Assembly (NCBI GenBank): GCA_034336665.1
Contig: CM067592.1
Location: forward strand, 50,885,473-50,949,472
Length of the DNA stretch: 64,000 bases
Direction: 5' to 3'
Origin: Luscinia megarhynchos
Lineage: Eukaryota > Chordata > Aves > Passeriformes > Turdidae
The notes under the pieces are model-generated. The model had not been told where the DNA came from. It made no database searches and saw only the letters and a program-made list of their open reading frames with translations. This document shows, piece after piece, positions 48,800-59,800 of the stretch. Position numbers and translations under genes: made by a program. The stretch's first letter is position 1. Each line of letters opens with the position of its first letter.

Positions 48800-51260
48800 C
48801 AAGGAAATGCAATATTCACGATTAGATTGCCTAGCTGTAAACAGCTTTAATGTGTAACTTAATGCAGCTTGTTGAACCATTTGAAACTATATCTATTTCT
48901 TTGGGGGAAAAGGTGCAATCATCACTCATAAGTTACTTGTTTTGCCTGCACTGTTGCTAAACCTGCATCAATCTCTCTTGACTATTTGCCTTCATGCATT
49001 AATCATTGCAGGCCATTTCATTTGGAGGCAGCAAACATATTAAATCCATATTCTTCAATATATGGAAAAGAGCATTAAAAAATGGTAAATCGTTTCAAGA
49101 ATGATTTAACACAGTTGCCCTTAATTTTCAATGGAGAATTTATTAGAAAAACTCACAAGACCACCTAAGAATTACCTTGTAATTGAGCGAGGAAGCTGTA
49201 AAGTAACAATGAATGATCACAGCAGCAGTGCTTATATGTAGATGTGTCAAAAGGATCTCGACCCAAGCTACCTCAAAAAAGGAGAGGGATAATAAAGCTA
49301 GATTATTGAAAAGTTCTCAGGCTTCTTCAATCAAAGTATTCTTTGAGGAGATACCTGATAATCACACTGATTATTAAAACGTAACACTTTTACGCTAGTG
49401 GGAGGGAGGCAGAAAAAGACAACTATGACAAGCAAACATCAAATTTTCTCTAGCACTTTTTTTTTAACTATCTTGTGCAGTAATTCTCTCTAGTACAACA
49501 AATGCCACGCTGTCGTTCTTGCACAGCACTGTAAAATGTGAGAAAATAAACAGTGCTTTACATTTTTTAAGCATTTAGCCTGCCTAAGGAAGAGGTCTCC
49601 CAGTAAAAGCTTGAATGTTTTGAACTTAGCTCTTTAAGGCCTGCAGAAGAGGAGGAAAGAATTAAACATAATACATGCACAAGTATTATTTGTCACACTC
49701 ATTTATGTTTTCTCTTTATTCTTCTATGTGAAAAAGAAAAAAAAAAAAAAGTCAGTCACTGCAACATTCTTGACCTTCAGAGCATCCTGTGTGGATGCTC
49801 TCCTTACCTAGTTATTCTTGCTCTGCCCAGGATATTAATTTGAAACAACATCAAAAAGTTTTTGACACTTTAGTGCCTGCTTGGCAAAAGTTGTAATGAC
49901 AGAAATAAATGGCACAGATCAGATTTTAATTTCAGATCTTATCTGTGTAAAGCATGAAAGGTCCACTAGAAATGAGTTGAGTGTTTTCTTCCCAGAAAAC
50001 TGTTAGTCTGGAAAGAAAGCAGGATCAGATGCTAGAGATAATTTCAATGTAAACATCTGAATTATGAGGGGCTTTTTAAAGTAACAGTCTGGAAAATTCT
50101 GTCTCCTTCTACAGCAATGTCTTTAAATAGGAGCAGCATCACAGTCACTCTGACTTTAAAGGAAAAAAAAAGCTTGCTAATGTCAGCACCTGTGATCTAC
50201 CAGCCTTCATTTACCCCAGCAGATTAGTCCTGATTTGTGCCAAAACATGGGAGAGGCATTGCTCTATTTTACTTTACTAATGCTCCCCATTAGGTGTTTT
50301 CATCACAATATCATATAGGCCATGTTCACATATGCAAGCCATGGCAGACAAATACCATGAGCAGACTTCATCTCAAGACTATTCATTTGCATGAGCCATA
50401 TTTTCCATTTACAGTTAGAAAAGAGATCTGAAAGCACAAGTAACCTTTACAACAAAACACAATAGAGGTGGGGAAAAGAGTATTATTAAAAAGTACCAAA
50501 AAGATGAAGATGAAAAACACACTTTCCTAGCTCCTAAAAGAAGGAGCAATGCAGTTAACAATAGATGTTCCCAAAAGACCCCTGAGAGAGCCTTTGGGTT
50601 CCTGACTGTCAAATTCAACCGAGCAGTCCAAGAAAAGTGTGTAGGTAGAAAGCCCTTACAAAGAAAATCTTCCTCTGGGAGACACCCAGGGGGTCCAGAA
50701 AACACTGTCCTGTGCTGCAATCCATGCCCAGATCAAACAAACCAAATAAACTATGTTGAAAGCTGTTTTACCCAGTGTAGGTCCACCAATTTCAATACAA
50801 CTGTACCAATTAATGCTGTTTAAAATCTGATGTTACATAAGTGCAGAAAACCCCATCAAATTAGAGCACAAGCAGTGATAAATCCCACTCAGGCTCCTGA
50901 GAGCTTTATTTTTCCTTTTATACTTCTTTAATTAAACATGGAATTTTTTTTTCCCGTCACAAATAAATAAATGAACTAAAGTCATAAAGTCAGCATCCTA
51001 AAACAGGAAATAATAAAATTAGGAATGTTAGGTGCAATTTTAATGACGGTGCATAAAAACTGCTATTAAAATTTACTGTAATGTTTTCTCTAGCTTCCAG
51101 CAGCAATTATTCAGTATATTGAAAGTATGAATATACTGATACTATTTTTAGGCAAATCTCTATTTTTTCTTTACTGCAGCTACAGTATGCACTATTGGCT
51201 AGCATTTCATTAAGTCTTATTTCTGAAAAGACAACAATTTAAGATACAGTTGTAATCCTG
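48800..51260. other. Repeat-poor stretch resembling conserved non-coding DNA
   Basis: About 2.4 kb lacks recognisable transposons. It has several blocks with balanced composition and dense homeodomain/POU-type AT motifs: TTAATCATTGCAGG near 49000, TTTGCATGAGCC near 50387, and CAATTTTAATGACGG near 51035. Frames are short or absent, including the 101-codon minus-strand frame at 50415-50720, which has no family signature. The impression of conservation is a judgement from texture and cannot be proved from one sequence. Confidence 0.3.
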
Positions 51261-52662
51261 TAAAACTAGAGATGATTATGGACACTGCTGCTATGTCATA
51301 TAGTGCTCGGGGTGCAAGAGTATGTATTTTTTGAACTCACAAGGACAAAACCAACACTTTATAGTCTGCAACTAAGATTCATTCTCCTGAATGACTTTAG
51401 TATAGGAGATATGTTTCATGTATTTCAGTGGTTTAAGCACTATGTGAAATACTACTACAGGGCACAAGCAAGATTTATTACATGATGCTTGGCATCAGGA
51501 TACAGAAGTTGGAACAAAGAAATGATATATGAATCATTAAACTGAAACACAAATAGGTTCAAAGAAGCCTTTGAACTTCTTAACTTCTAAAGGTTTAGTG
51601 TGTGCTTCAGAATAGCATCAATCTAATTTGAACAAAGGTCAAAAAAATGCAGAGTCCCAGCCAAGGTTTGGATCTGACAGATTTGTGTCCTCTTGTTCCG
51701 AGAGAAATTGATTTAGTAGAATTCTAGAACCTGAACTGGCCCTTGCAATCACAACAGAAATGTGTTATTTCAACTTTCTTTCTCCTGGAGAGTGCAATAA
51801 CAGATTTGAATCTTCTGCTAGGACATCCAGATTAGTAGAAAAATCTCCGAGTATAATGTAAATTTACAGTGAACACCCGCACCCTCATGGCAGCAGATCA
51901 GGTACATGGCAACTCAGTATCACTACTTTTCAAGGTTTCATATGTTTGCTAAGTTCAGAAGAGAGTCTCTAGTACAATTTTCAGTTTTCATCAGCAAAAA
52001 TGACATAGTTTATGTTCACATTATGGTGCCTATCAAATACTTTTACTGAAGGTCCAAAGTGGGAGGAAGATATATACTTTGCTCTGCTCTTCCAAGTCAG
52101 AAACATTGCAGGAAAGTGTCTTTTTTGCAATCAGGTTGAGCATAAGGAAATTGGACAGAGAGAGTCAGCATGGATTGGAGAGTCATATCTCAACTGGAAA
52201 GCTCAAGATGGCTCTCTTAGAAGGAACCACTGCATTGTGTTCCCTCCTATTCCAGTTTCCCCACAGGGTAAAATGTTCTGTTGTGCTTCTCCACTGAAAA
52301 ATAAACAAGAGTCACCATCAATTCCACAAGTCTCTATAGGCTGAAAAAATCCAGATTTATAAACAATTTTGCATCAATCACTAATCCCAACCTTTTCCTC
52401 TTTTTGAGAACTCTGTTTATATAACAGCTAACTTGAAAATCTCTGGACCTAAATTCCCATCTGATTTTGATTTAAAGATCCATTCATGCATCCAAGGCTT
52501 GTAAACATCCGTCTCTTTTGGACAGGTGGAGACACATTGCACTCATTTCCCCTTCCCATCCTTGTTCCAAAAATCTCTCTCTCACAGAAAGAACTGTAAT
52601 CTACTCCCACAGCAAGATGGAAAAAACCCAGGAAACTAGCGGAAAAAGTAACAGATCTCCTG
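51261..52662. other. Stretch without a gene
   Basis: No gene or repeat recognised. Frames near 52012-52344 (110 codons) overlap one another and have no domain. The right end grades into the purine satellite. Confidence 0.5.
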
Positions 52663-53444
52663 GGAAAGGAGAAGGGAAGCTCCAGGAAGGGAAGTTTCCA
52701 GGGGAAGTCTCCAGGAAGCTCCAGGGAAGGGAAGTCCCAGGGAAGTCCCAGGAAAGTGCCTCCAGGGAAGTCAGGGAAGGAAGCTCCAGGAAAGGAAGCT
52801 CCAGGGAAAGGGAAGCTCCAGGAAGCCCAGGGAAGTGCAGCTCCAGGAAGGGAAGGGAGAGCCCAGGAAGGAAATGGAAGGGAAGGAAGCTCCAGCAAAG
52901 CCCCAGGAAGGGACTCCCAGGAAGGAAGTGCGAAGGGAAAGTCAGGGGAAGGGAAGTATAGGAAGGGAAGGAAGTGAAATGGAAGGAAGGGAAAGGGAAG
53001 GAAGGAAGGGAAGGGAAGTGGAAGGAAGGAAGGGAAGTGCAAGGGAAGGAAGGACTCATGGAAGGGAAGGGAAATCAGGGAAGGAAGCGACAGGGGAAGT
53101 CAGGAAGGAAAGGGAATGGAAGCTTCAGGAAGGGAAGGAAGCGCCCCAGGGAAGACATGGACAGGAAGGAATGGAATATGGAAGGGAAGGGAAGGGAAGG
53201 AAGGAAGGGAAGGGAAGGGAAGGGAAGGGAAGGGAAGGGAAGGGAAGGGAAGGGAAGGGAAGGGAAGGAAGGGAGCCGAAGGGAAGGGAAGGAAGGAAGG
53301 GAAGCGGGAAGGAAGGAAGGGAAGGGAAGGGAAGGGGAAGGAAGGGAAGGGAAGGGAAGGGAAGGGAAGGAAGGAAGGGGAAGGGAAGGGGAAGGAAGGA
53401 AGGGAAGGGAAGGGAAGGGAAGGGAAGGGAAGGAAGGAAGGAAA
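52663..53444 (+). repeat. GGGAA/GGAAG satellite, largely homopurine
   Basis: About 780 bases. The left part (to about 52960) is a degenerate array of AGGAAG/GGGAAG units punctuated by CTCCA and CCCAG. The right part is nearly pure GGGAA with GGAA interruptions. Uninterrupted purine runs span 53180-53275 (96 bases) and 53306-53444 (139 bases). The spacing GGGAAGGGAAGGGAAGGG fits the usual G-quadruplex pattern, and the mirror symmetry fits intramolecular triplex (H-DNA). Long frames on both strands (GREGKGREGK on plus, SLPFPSLPF on minus, up to 213 codons) exist only because the pentamer lacks stop codons, and should not be annotated as genes. Confidence 0.96.
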
Positions 53445-54659
53445 TACCACTACATAGGCAAGCTGCAGCCTCCTGAAAGAAGAATTCTGGCAGAAAACAA
53501 TGCTAGATACATTGCAATTCAAAAATTCAGGAATGATCTGGCTTTTTTAATTTAAAAATTGAAATTAATAATAAAGTAACCTTTCCTTTCTTTCCCTTCC
53601 CTCGTTGAGAATTTGGAATTCCTGAATTCCTGATGAAGACATTTGAGCACCCTCTAATATAATAGAAACATGTAACCTGAAACCATTAAATACATCCTTT
53701 TGCCCCTGACATATTTCATGAAATTGAAGTAAATAGATTTAAAACTCTAGCATTGCAGATTATGAAATTAGAAAGCCATTAGTAGCCTCATAGAGTATTA
53801 GAGCACAGAGGTCCAGAAAGCCATTATGGAGAAATTTCTTGAACAGATAAAAATACATTATTTCATCCTTTTATTATTCAATAAAGTATTTTGGTTTGAG
53901 TCATGTTGACTTTTGTTCTATCTCTTTGTGTAGCAGAACCAATAATAGAATGCTTTCTAAATGTATCTTTTCTTTAGGAAATAAGAGAGGAAAAGAGAGC
54001 TTTCTAAGCCAGTGATTTTGTGTGACTGACATAATAAAGTTTTTTTTTGGACAAAGAGATAACAATACTATTCCGGATTTCCTTTCAGCTATTAATTATT
54101 TCTCTCTGCTCCCTGAAAATTCCCACCCTTTTCCAGTCTTTCAGAGACTGGAATATAGTGCCAGACGTTACCATTTTGCTGAAAGAAGAGAGGAAGGGAA
54201 ACACAATTCTGAGTTGGTGTCAAGTAATCTTTCGTTGATGGAAAGATTATATATGTCTAAACATATGTCAGTCAGCTTATTTGTGGGAGGACAAAAATAA
54301 ATATAGAAAAACAAAATAGAATGTTTCTTAAGTCAACAGGCCTTTGCAAGACCAGCTATATGTCAATACATCTGACAGCCATGAGAAAAATTAAAGGAAT
54401 CATCCGCTGAAAAAATCAGTTCAAAGTGCAACTTAGTTTATATCAGATGTTAACAATTGTAACATAGGGAAAATATACAATCCACAGAGTGTTGTGCTTA
54501 CTGGAAATCGTGGTCTACCTTCCTACCACCAAGAGCACAAAAATGAATTAAGTATTGTGAATGGCAGTAAAACGAGGTGCAGCTGGTTTCCCTGTAGATG
54601 GAACAATGGTCGAAAAGACACTTCCAAGTTGCAATTGCAGCAATAACTTTCTAACAAAG
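53445..54659. other. AT-rich stretch without a gene
   Basis: No gene or known transposon seen. Frames of 92 and 63 codons (54022-54300) overlap and have no signature. Confidence 0.5.
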
Positions 54660-55521
54660 TGAAACATTAGCCAGGCACAGAAGTACAGGAATAACTGTCT
54701 CCTTTTGCTGTACAATAGCTATAAATGATCAGATTTGCACAGTGCAACTTTGAGACGGTGAAGAACTGATGAGACTGGTTGAGAAGAACATGAGCTGGCC
54801 TCTTTCTTACCAAGCAGGGCCTGAGATCTGAGTGCCCAAGCACCTGGAGCAAAGCAGAGGCCTCGTGCCCTGGTGAAGTGGGCAAAGCACCGTGTCTCTG
54901 TGGCTGCCACACTCCCCACGCCGTGAGGAACGGCCATTGCTCAAAGTCTGGCTCCCCAAGGAGATAAGGGCGCCTGCAAAGACCCCCGAAAAACGTCAGA
55001 GGGCCTTGGCCACCACCTAAGGACTCTGCAGGAGGATCAGAGTGTTGATTCTACCACTTTTGTCAGCTATAAATTCTGACCATAAGTAAGTGAGGCACCC
55101 ATTAGACCCCATTAACATATTCACTTATATCTTCCTTGGGATGCAAATGAAGGAAAACTGTCCTGTATTGTCGTGTGCCACCAAAATCACCACACCCCAC
55201 TGTTATCCTGTGGCTGTGCCATCTCCTCGAGGGGAGCCAAACTTTCTAGTACAGGAGGGGGGCTTCAGGGCAGAAAGCCCTTGGGCTGGAAAAGAGTTCT
55301 GCTGGGTCCAATTGAAATGCAAGGTCTATTTTCCAGTAATTCCTATACCATTTTCACAGCATAAACTATGCACAAAAGCAGATTCCAGTTTATGACTACA
55401 GTCATACTACCCAATGCACAGAAACTTATCTTAACTATCTGTTGAGAAAAATTAAGTGAACAGTAAAGAGGACCCCCCACAAAAAAAGTATAGGAGAGAG
55501 AGGCAAAGAAAATTATAGCAT
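54660..55521. other. GC-richer unassigned stretch, possibly old LTR sequence
   Basis: Richer in G+C and CpG than the surroundings, especially 54780-55010 (CACGCCGTGAGGAACGG; AAGGGCGCC; CCCCGAAAAACGTC). A TATAAA lies at about 55068. This composition and a TATA-like motif would suit an endogenous retrovirus LTR in plus orientation, but I could find neither matching ends nor a duplication, and the family is not recognised. The three overlapping frames at 54667-54937 are unlikely to be coding. Confidence 0.3.
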
Positions 55522-55527
55522 AGTTGG
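55522..55527 (+). repeat. Target-site duplication, left copy (AGTTGG)
   Basis: AGTTGG directly precedes the LTR and is repeated exactly right after it at 56174-56179. A 6-bp duplication is typical of class II (ERVK/beta- and alpha-like) integrases. Confidence 0.9.
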
Positions 55528-55658
55528 TGTCACTGTCTGGGGGTCTCTTTGCGGCCGAGACCACTCAGATGGACATAGGAGGGTGGTTCAGGGCACAGGG
55601 AATTCCCGAAGCAACCGAAGAGAAACCGCAGGAGACAGTCGTCCGGGCTCAAGGTCTG

Positions 55659-55664
55659 TTTATT
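55659..55664 (-). promoter_or_regulatory. Poly(A) signal of the solo LTR
   Basis: TTTATT on plus is AATAAA on minus, about 100 bases downstream of the TATA box in the LTR's own orientation. Confidence 0.75.
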
Positions 55665-55759
55665 ATTTGTTATCTATAAAGCGTTCTTTGCTCGCGAGCA
55701 GCAGTCTGATCACCACCGTGTCCAGGACGAAAGTCTGCCCAAGGAGGGCCGAACTTATC

Positions 55760-55766
55760 TTTTATA
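55760..55766 (-). promoter_or_regulatory. TATA box of the solo LTR
   Basis: TTTTATA on plus reads TATAAAA on minus and would place transcription start near 55735, pointing toward lower coordinates. Confidence 0.75.
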
Positions 55767-56173
55767 CTCTATACTACGTATTTTATGTTTACAATAATAT
55801 TCCAATACTACAAAGTTTTATTACAATGTCTAGTTTTGTCCCCAACCAATCTGTGATTCCCAGCATCCCACACCAACATGGAGGGTAAGAAGAAGAAGAA
55901 GAAAAAAGACACCACACCCCAAATTCTCCATCTTGGCCTTGTGACTGACAATATAAACAATCCTAAAAACCACATTTTCTACATGTTAAATATATAATTC
56001 AGATCCTAGTTACTCTCAAAGGTCGCATTTCTCCTCTGCAGGAAAGCAAATGTCCCTGACGAGCTGAATCCAGCTCTCTGACCCCCCTGGCCTTACTCGG
56101 GGGTCTCTCAGGGGTTGGACAGGGGGGTCTCCGCTCTCCTGGAAGGTCCAGAGGGACTCCCTGGACCCCCACA

Positions 56174-56179
56174 AGTTGG
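56174..56179 (+). repeat. Target-site duplication, right copy (AGTTGG)
   Basis: Exact match of the left copy at 55522-55527, immediately after the LTR's terminal ACA. Confidence 0.9.
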
Positions 56180-56321
56180 AACAGAGAGGAAAATTAAAGA
56201 AGAAAGAATACCTTGAAGATTCTTGTTTAAAGCATGGAGGTAATACAGTAAAGTTTGACCAGTAGATTTTTATATTTCAGGTGATATTATGGTGGTTTAG
56301 CGAAAAAGCTCAGCTCACACA

Positions 56322-56395
56322 TATAAAGGAGGGCAGTGAGTGTGAAATAATTTCTATTTCAGGGGTAGAGCAGATACTGTGAATTTTTCAATAAA
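56322..56395 (+). promoter_or_regulatory. TATA box and poly(A) signal pair, LTR-like (speculative)
   Basis: TATAAA (56322-56327) is followed by AATAAA at 56390-56395 and then CTCTCTTTACC. A TATA box only 68 bases before a poly(A) signal is the signature of an LTR R region. The surrounding family is not recognised; it might be part of an older element into which the solo LTR inserted. Confidence 0.3.
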
Positions 56396-56565
56396 TCTCT
56401 CTTTACCTAAATAGGTGTGAAGATGTTGTTTTCTGAAATGGAATAATCTTTAGATCATTGTCATTAAGGCTGGAAAAAAGAAAAGGTACTTTGCTTCCAA
56501 AAATTCTGCTAAATCAATCTGCATTTAATATTTTGCAACTCACTTATTCCTGAACTTTAATTGAG

Positions 56566-56815
56566 TGTTGGGGGTTAAGTTTCTTTCTTTTTGCACCTTT
56601 GTGCTTAGGGAATTTTTTCCCATGAGCTGCTTGGAAACACTAATGGCTGGGTATTTAAGAAAAACAAAATAGTGGCCAAGCTCAGGGGAGGAGGGCAGCC
56701 GGTTGCACTTCTCTTATCTGGGAGTTTCTCTCCGAGGAGCAGAGAAACCACGAGAATTGGGCAGGTAAAGGAACCACCTGTCATTTTATTGAGCTGCATA
56801 TTTTATTTCATTCAG
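56566..56815 (+). mobile_element. Probable decayed avian ERVL-like LTR fragment
   Basis: Begins TGTTGGGGGTTAAG (56566-56579), a start I associate with avian ERVL-type LTRs. It has a TATTTAAG promoter box (56652-56659), a GC-rich block GAGGAGCAGAGAAACCACG (about 56734-56752) and CAG/GTAAAG (about 56762-56770), which could be a splice donor in the transcript leader. The right edge is not clear and no duplication is found. An alternative reading is a genuine promoter with a short first exon ending at 56764. Confidence 0.4.
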
Positions 56816-59800
56816 GTCATAATCCAGAGTCCACAAATAGAAGTCATGCTTTTCTATTGGTCTCAGTGGGCAACTGATGAATTTGGGTAAGTTTGCAAGA
56901 AGAATGTATTCACTCCTCTGGTCTTCATGAAATGTTTAAACTTTCTTATCAGCAATATTTATGCTCAAATTTGCCCTAGAAGGTCTAGTATGAGTTCCAA
57001 AAAACCAACAAGATAAATATCACTTTATTACCATCAGCAACAACTTTTCTTACCCAGTTTTCTAATTTTTGGCTTCTGCTTCCTGTTGTTCTGATAGAAA
57101 AAAACCCAACTATTTATTTTGCTTAATAGTAGGTTTGCTCAAATTTTGTTTAGACCTTCTTTTGTCTGAGATTGTTTTATATATTTTTCCCATTTTCCAC
57201 ATAATATAGACCTATTTAGCACAACCTTTAAAATTTCTTCATTTTCCTCTAAGTTAAAAATTGCAGATTGCAACAACTAATCTCAATTATTTTTTTTACT
57301 TTATGTTTTAATCGACTGTGAATTGCCACTGAAATACTCTTTTATTTCCATGACTTATCTTCAGCAGTTTACCTTTTTAATAGAGTTATAGCAAAACAGC
57401 AGAACTCTATATTCAGTTTAAACTGCACATTTGAAATACAACTGTAAACAAGAACCCCTACAATAGCTAAGTCTGAGTTTCTGAATTTTCTTCTTTAACC
57501 AGCTTTGAAACAAAAGAAAAATCCATTTAGGGCAAAAATACCCATCTGGCTGCAGTGATGTTTATGTTGTCTCCTTCACTTCAGATTAGTGGAGGATTAA
57601 CCACTTCAGTGAGAACTTTCTTACATGTACTGCTGATCCCCAGAAATTCTTCAGTAAGGCAGCAGTAACAATTGTAATGTTAACAAGACACTTTTGTGGT
57701 GCCTCAGCAGAGGGAACCTAGACTCTGCTACTGAGCATGGTGATCAGTACTTTCCTATTGCATACTAGACCTCTACATTCAATGAAGATTGGTTTTTTTC
57801 TTAAAAAAATCAAGATCATATTACATACTCGTAAAATCACCAGCTAACATACTGATAAGTAGCTGGGAGCGAAGCAGGTTTATAACAAACTGTCAGCATG
57901 GAAAAGAAAAATATCTTCAAATTTCAGAAGGTATACAGGATCATGAAGAAGGTTAGCCTGTTATTCCAGGGAAGGGCAATATGCTTGATGCAATATTCGA
58001 GCATATGCAACGTGAACGGATATACACAAAAGGCCTTTCTTCATGATAATTCAATATATATTTTTATATGTGTTTAAAAGTAGACCCAAACCATTGGCAA
58101 TGCAAATTGGCACAGAAGACAATTGCGTTATGTTGAGAATCTTCCCAGTTTTGGACTCTGCAAGATGAGCATTGCAGAGTAGTAAATGCTCACCACGGGT
58201 ACAGTTGGATTCCAGGCTCTCGCCAGCATGGAATGGAGGATTTAGGGAGAAAAAATGTCACATGGAGATGGTCTTGAAAAAGCTTCTTACATAATAATTC
58301 ACCAGTTCTTTCAGTAATATTTCTGCTATGACTATAAAAAAAATCAAAGTACCTGAGCTCTAGATACCATGTCCTTAAGAAGCCATGAACAGCAGGCAGA
58401 GTCAAAACAAAAGATATGCATGCATGTTTTTTCAAATTTAAGGACAGTTTTATTACTCAGAACTGATTTATACTCAACCAGATTAACCTATTTAAACTCT
58501 TATGGTGTAAAGATAAATTATATAAGGATAAATATTCTATTCATTTTGCATGATTTCATTGTCATCAAGATTATCTTCTGTAAAATGTACCTAAATGAAC
58601 AATTAAAATTCCTTTCTAGAAATTATCTGGAGGTCAGAGCTAAAAAAAGCCTAAATATTGGATTTGCACATCTGGAACTACTTTATATGAAAATGAAACT
58701 ACTATAGTCTAGTTTATTGAGGGCTATATTAATTTTAATAAAACATAAAAATTTCAATACAATTTTTTAATACAAATACATAATTTGAAATTTTATCCTG
58801 AAGCAATGTAGTGATTATCCCACAAGCTGAGAATTATTCAAAATATGTCCTTAAGAATGTATCACCAAAACATATTTCAGTTTCAGTTTTTCATACTGGT
58901 TACACAAGAAAATTATTAAAAATTGACATGCAAGTGAGCTTTTAGCACTTCTGAGTTAAATGGCTATCACTTGTGTCTTCATGTGACAGAAAATAAATCT
59001 TAACCTGTTTAAAGTTGCAGTCCCTGCAAAAATTACATTTGCCCTATAAGATTTGTGCCAAATAAAACTATGAGGATTTGTATGTAAAAATGTCTTTTCA
59101 CTGTCCATCAATGTTTTTACATTGATATAAAAGATGTAAAGATCTCAGTGTAGTGAAAGTTCTTAAAAATATTTTTAACAGGAGTAAAACATTCCTTAAG
59201 ATTAGAAAGTTATCCCTTGAGCATGCTTTGAATCCCCTACAGTCCATAATGACCAAGACATCTCTGGTTTTCTCCCTCATTCTTAATTAACAAAATTAGG
59301 TACAAAAATGTTGTTTGATATCAACATATGCAATGCATATTGTGACATCACAAACTACCTCAATATAAATAATGCACAAATTTTCATCTAAATAACACAA
59401 TTAGAAAAATAATGTACAAACATCTGGAACCTTATCTCTTCATATTCGTGCAAACAGAGTTTACCATGTATTATTTCTAATATATGTGTTGACACATAGA
59501 AAAATACAGTCCATTAAACACAAGAATAAATTACACAGATCAGAAGACAGTGTTTACCATCATTAATCTGGATTATAAGAAAGTTGACTAGCCAAAATCG
59601 TCCAGATTACAAAAAATCACATGACAATATACAACAGAACAATTATAAATAAGGTACACAATTATCAGGCTTGAAGTTGAAACAAAATTAAATAATAAGA
59701 CAATGTTATCACACAAATCCTACCGTGTCACACATTAAATTACCTTTCATCAATGACAATTGGGATACATTTAGAAGACAGCAGAACAGACTTTCAGCTG

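Larger units (their letters stand above)
55528..56173 (-). mobile_element. Solo LTR of a class II (ERVK-like) endogenous retrovirus
   Basis: A 646-base LTR with complete ends: on the plus strand TGTCACTGTCTGGGGGTC at one end and GGACCCCCACA at the other, so each strand begins TGT and ends ACA. It is flanked by perfect AGTTGG duplications. Minus-strand orientation is set by TATAAAA (plus 55760-55766), followed about 100 bases later by AATAAA (plus 55659-55664). That gives a U3 of roughly 440 bases, an R of about 95 and a U5 of about 110. An AAG microsatellite (near 55886-55900) lies in U3. Many CpGs survive (GCGGCCGAGACC; CTCGCGAGCAG), suggesting a fairly young insertion. No internal retroviral sequence remains, so the provirus was lost by LTR-LTR recombination. 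Confidence 0.93.

Noticed and set aside
52835..53476. 213-codon Gly/Arg/Glu/Lys-rich frame and companions
   Set aside because: Pure simple-repeat translation; similar frames exist on both strands and in several phases.
56789..56793. TTGAG as the right target-site duplication of the LTR starting at 56566
   Set aside because: TTGAG also precedes 56566, but the sequence before 56789 does not end in CA, so the match is probably chance.
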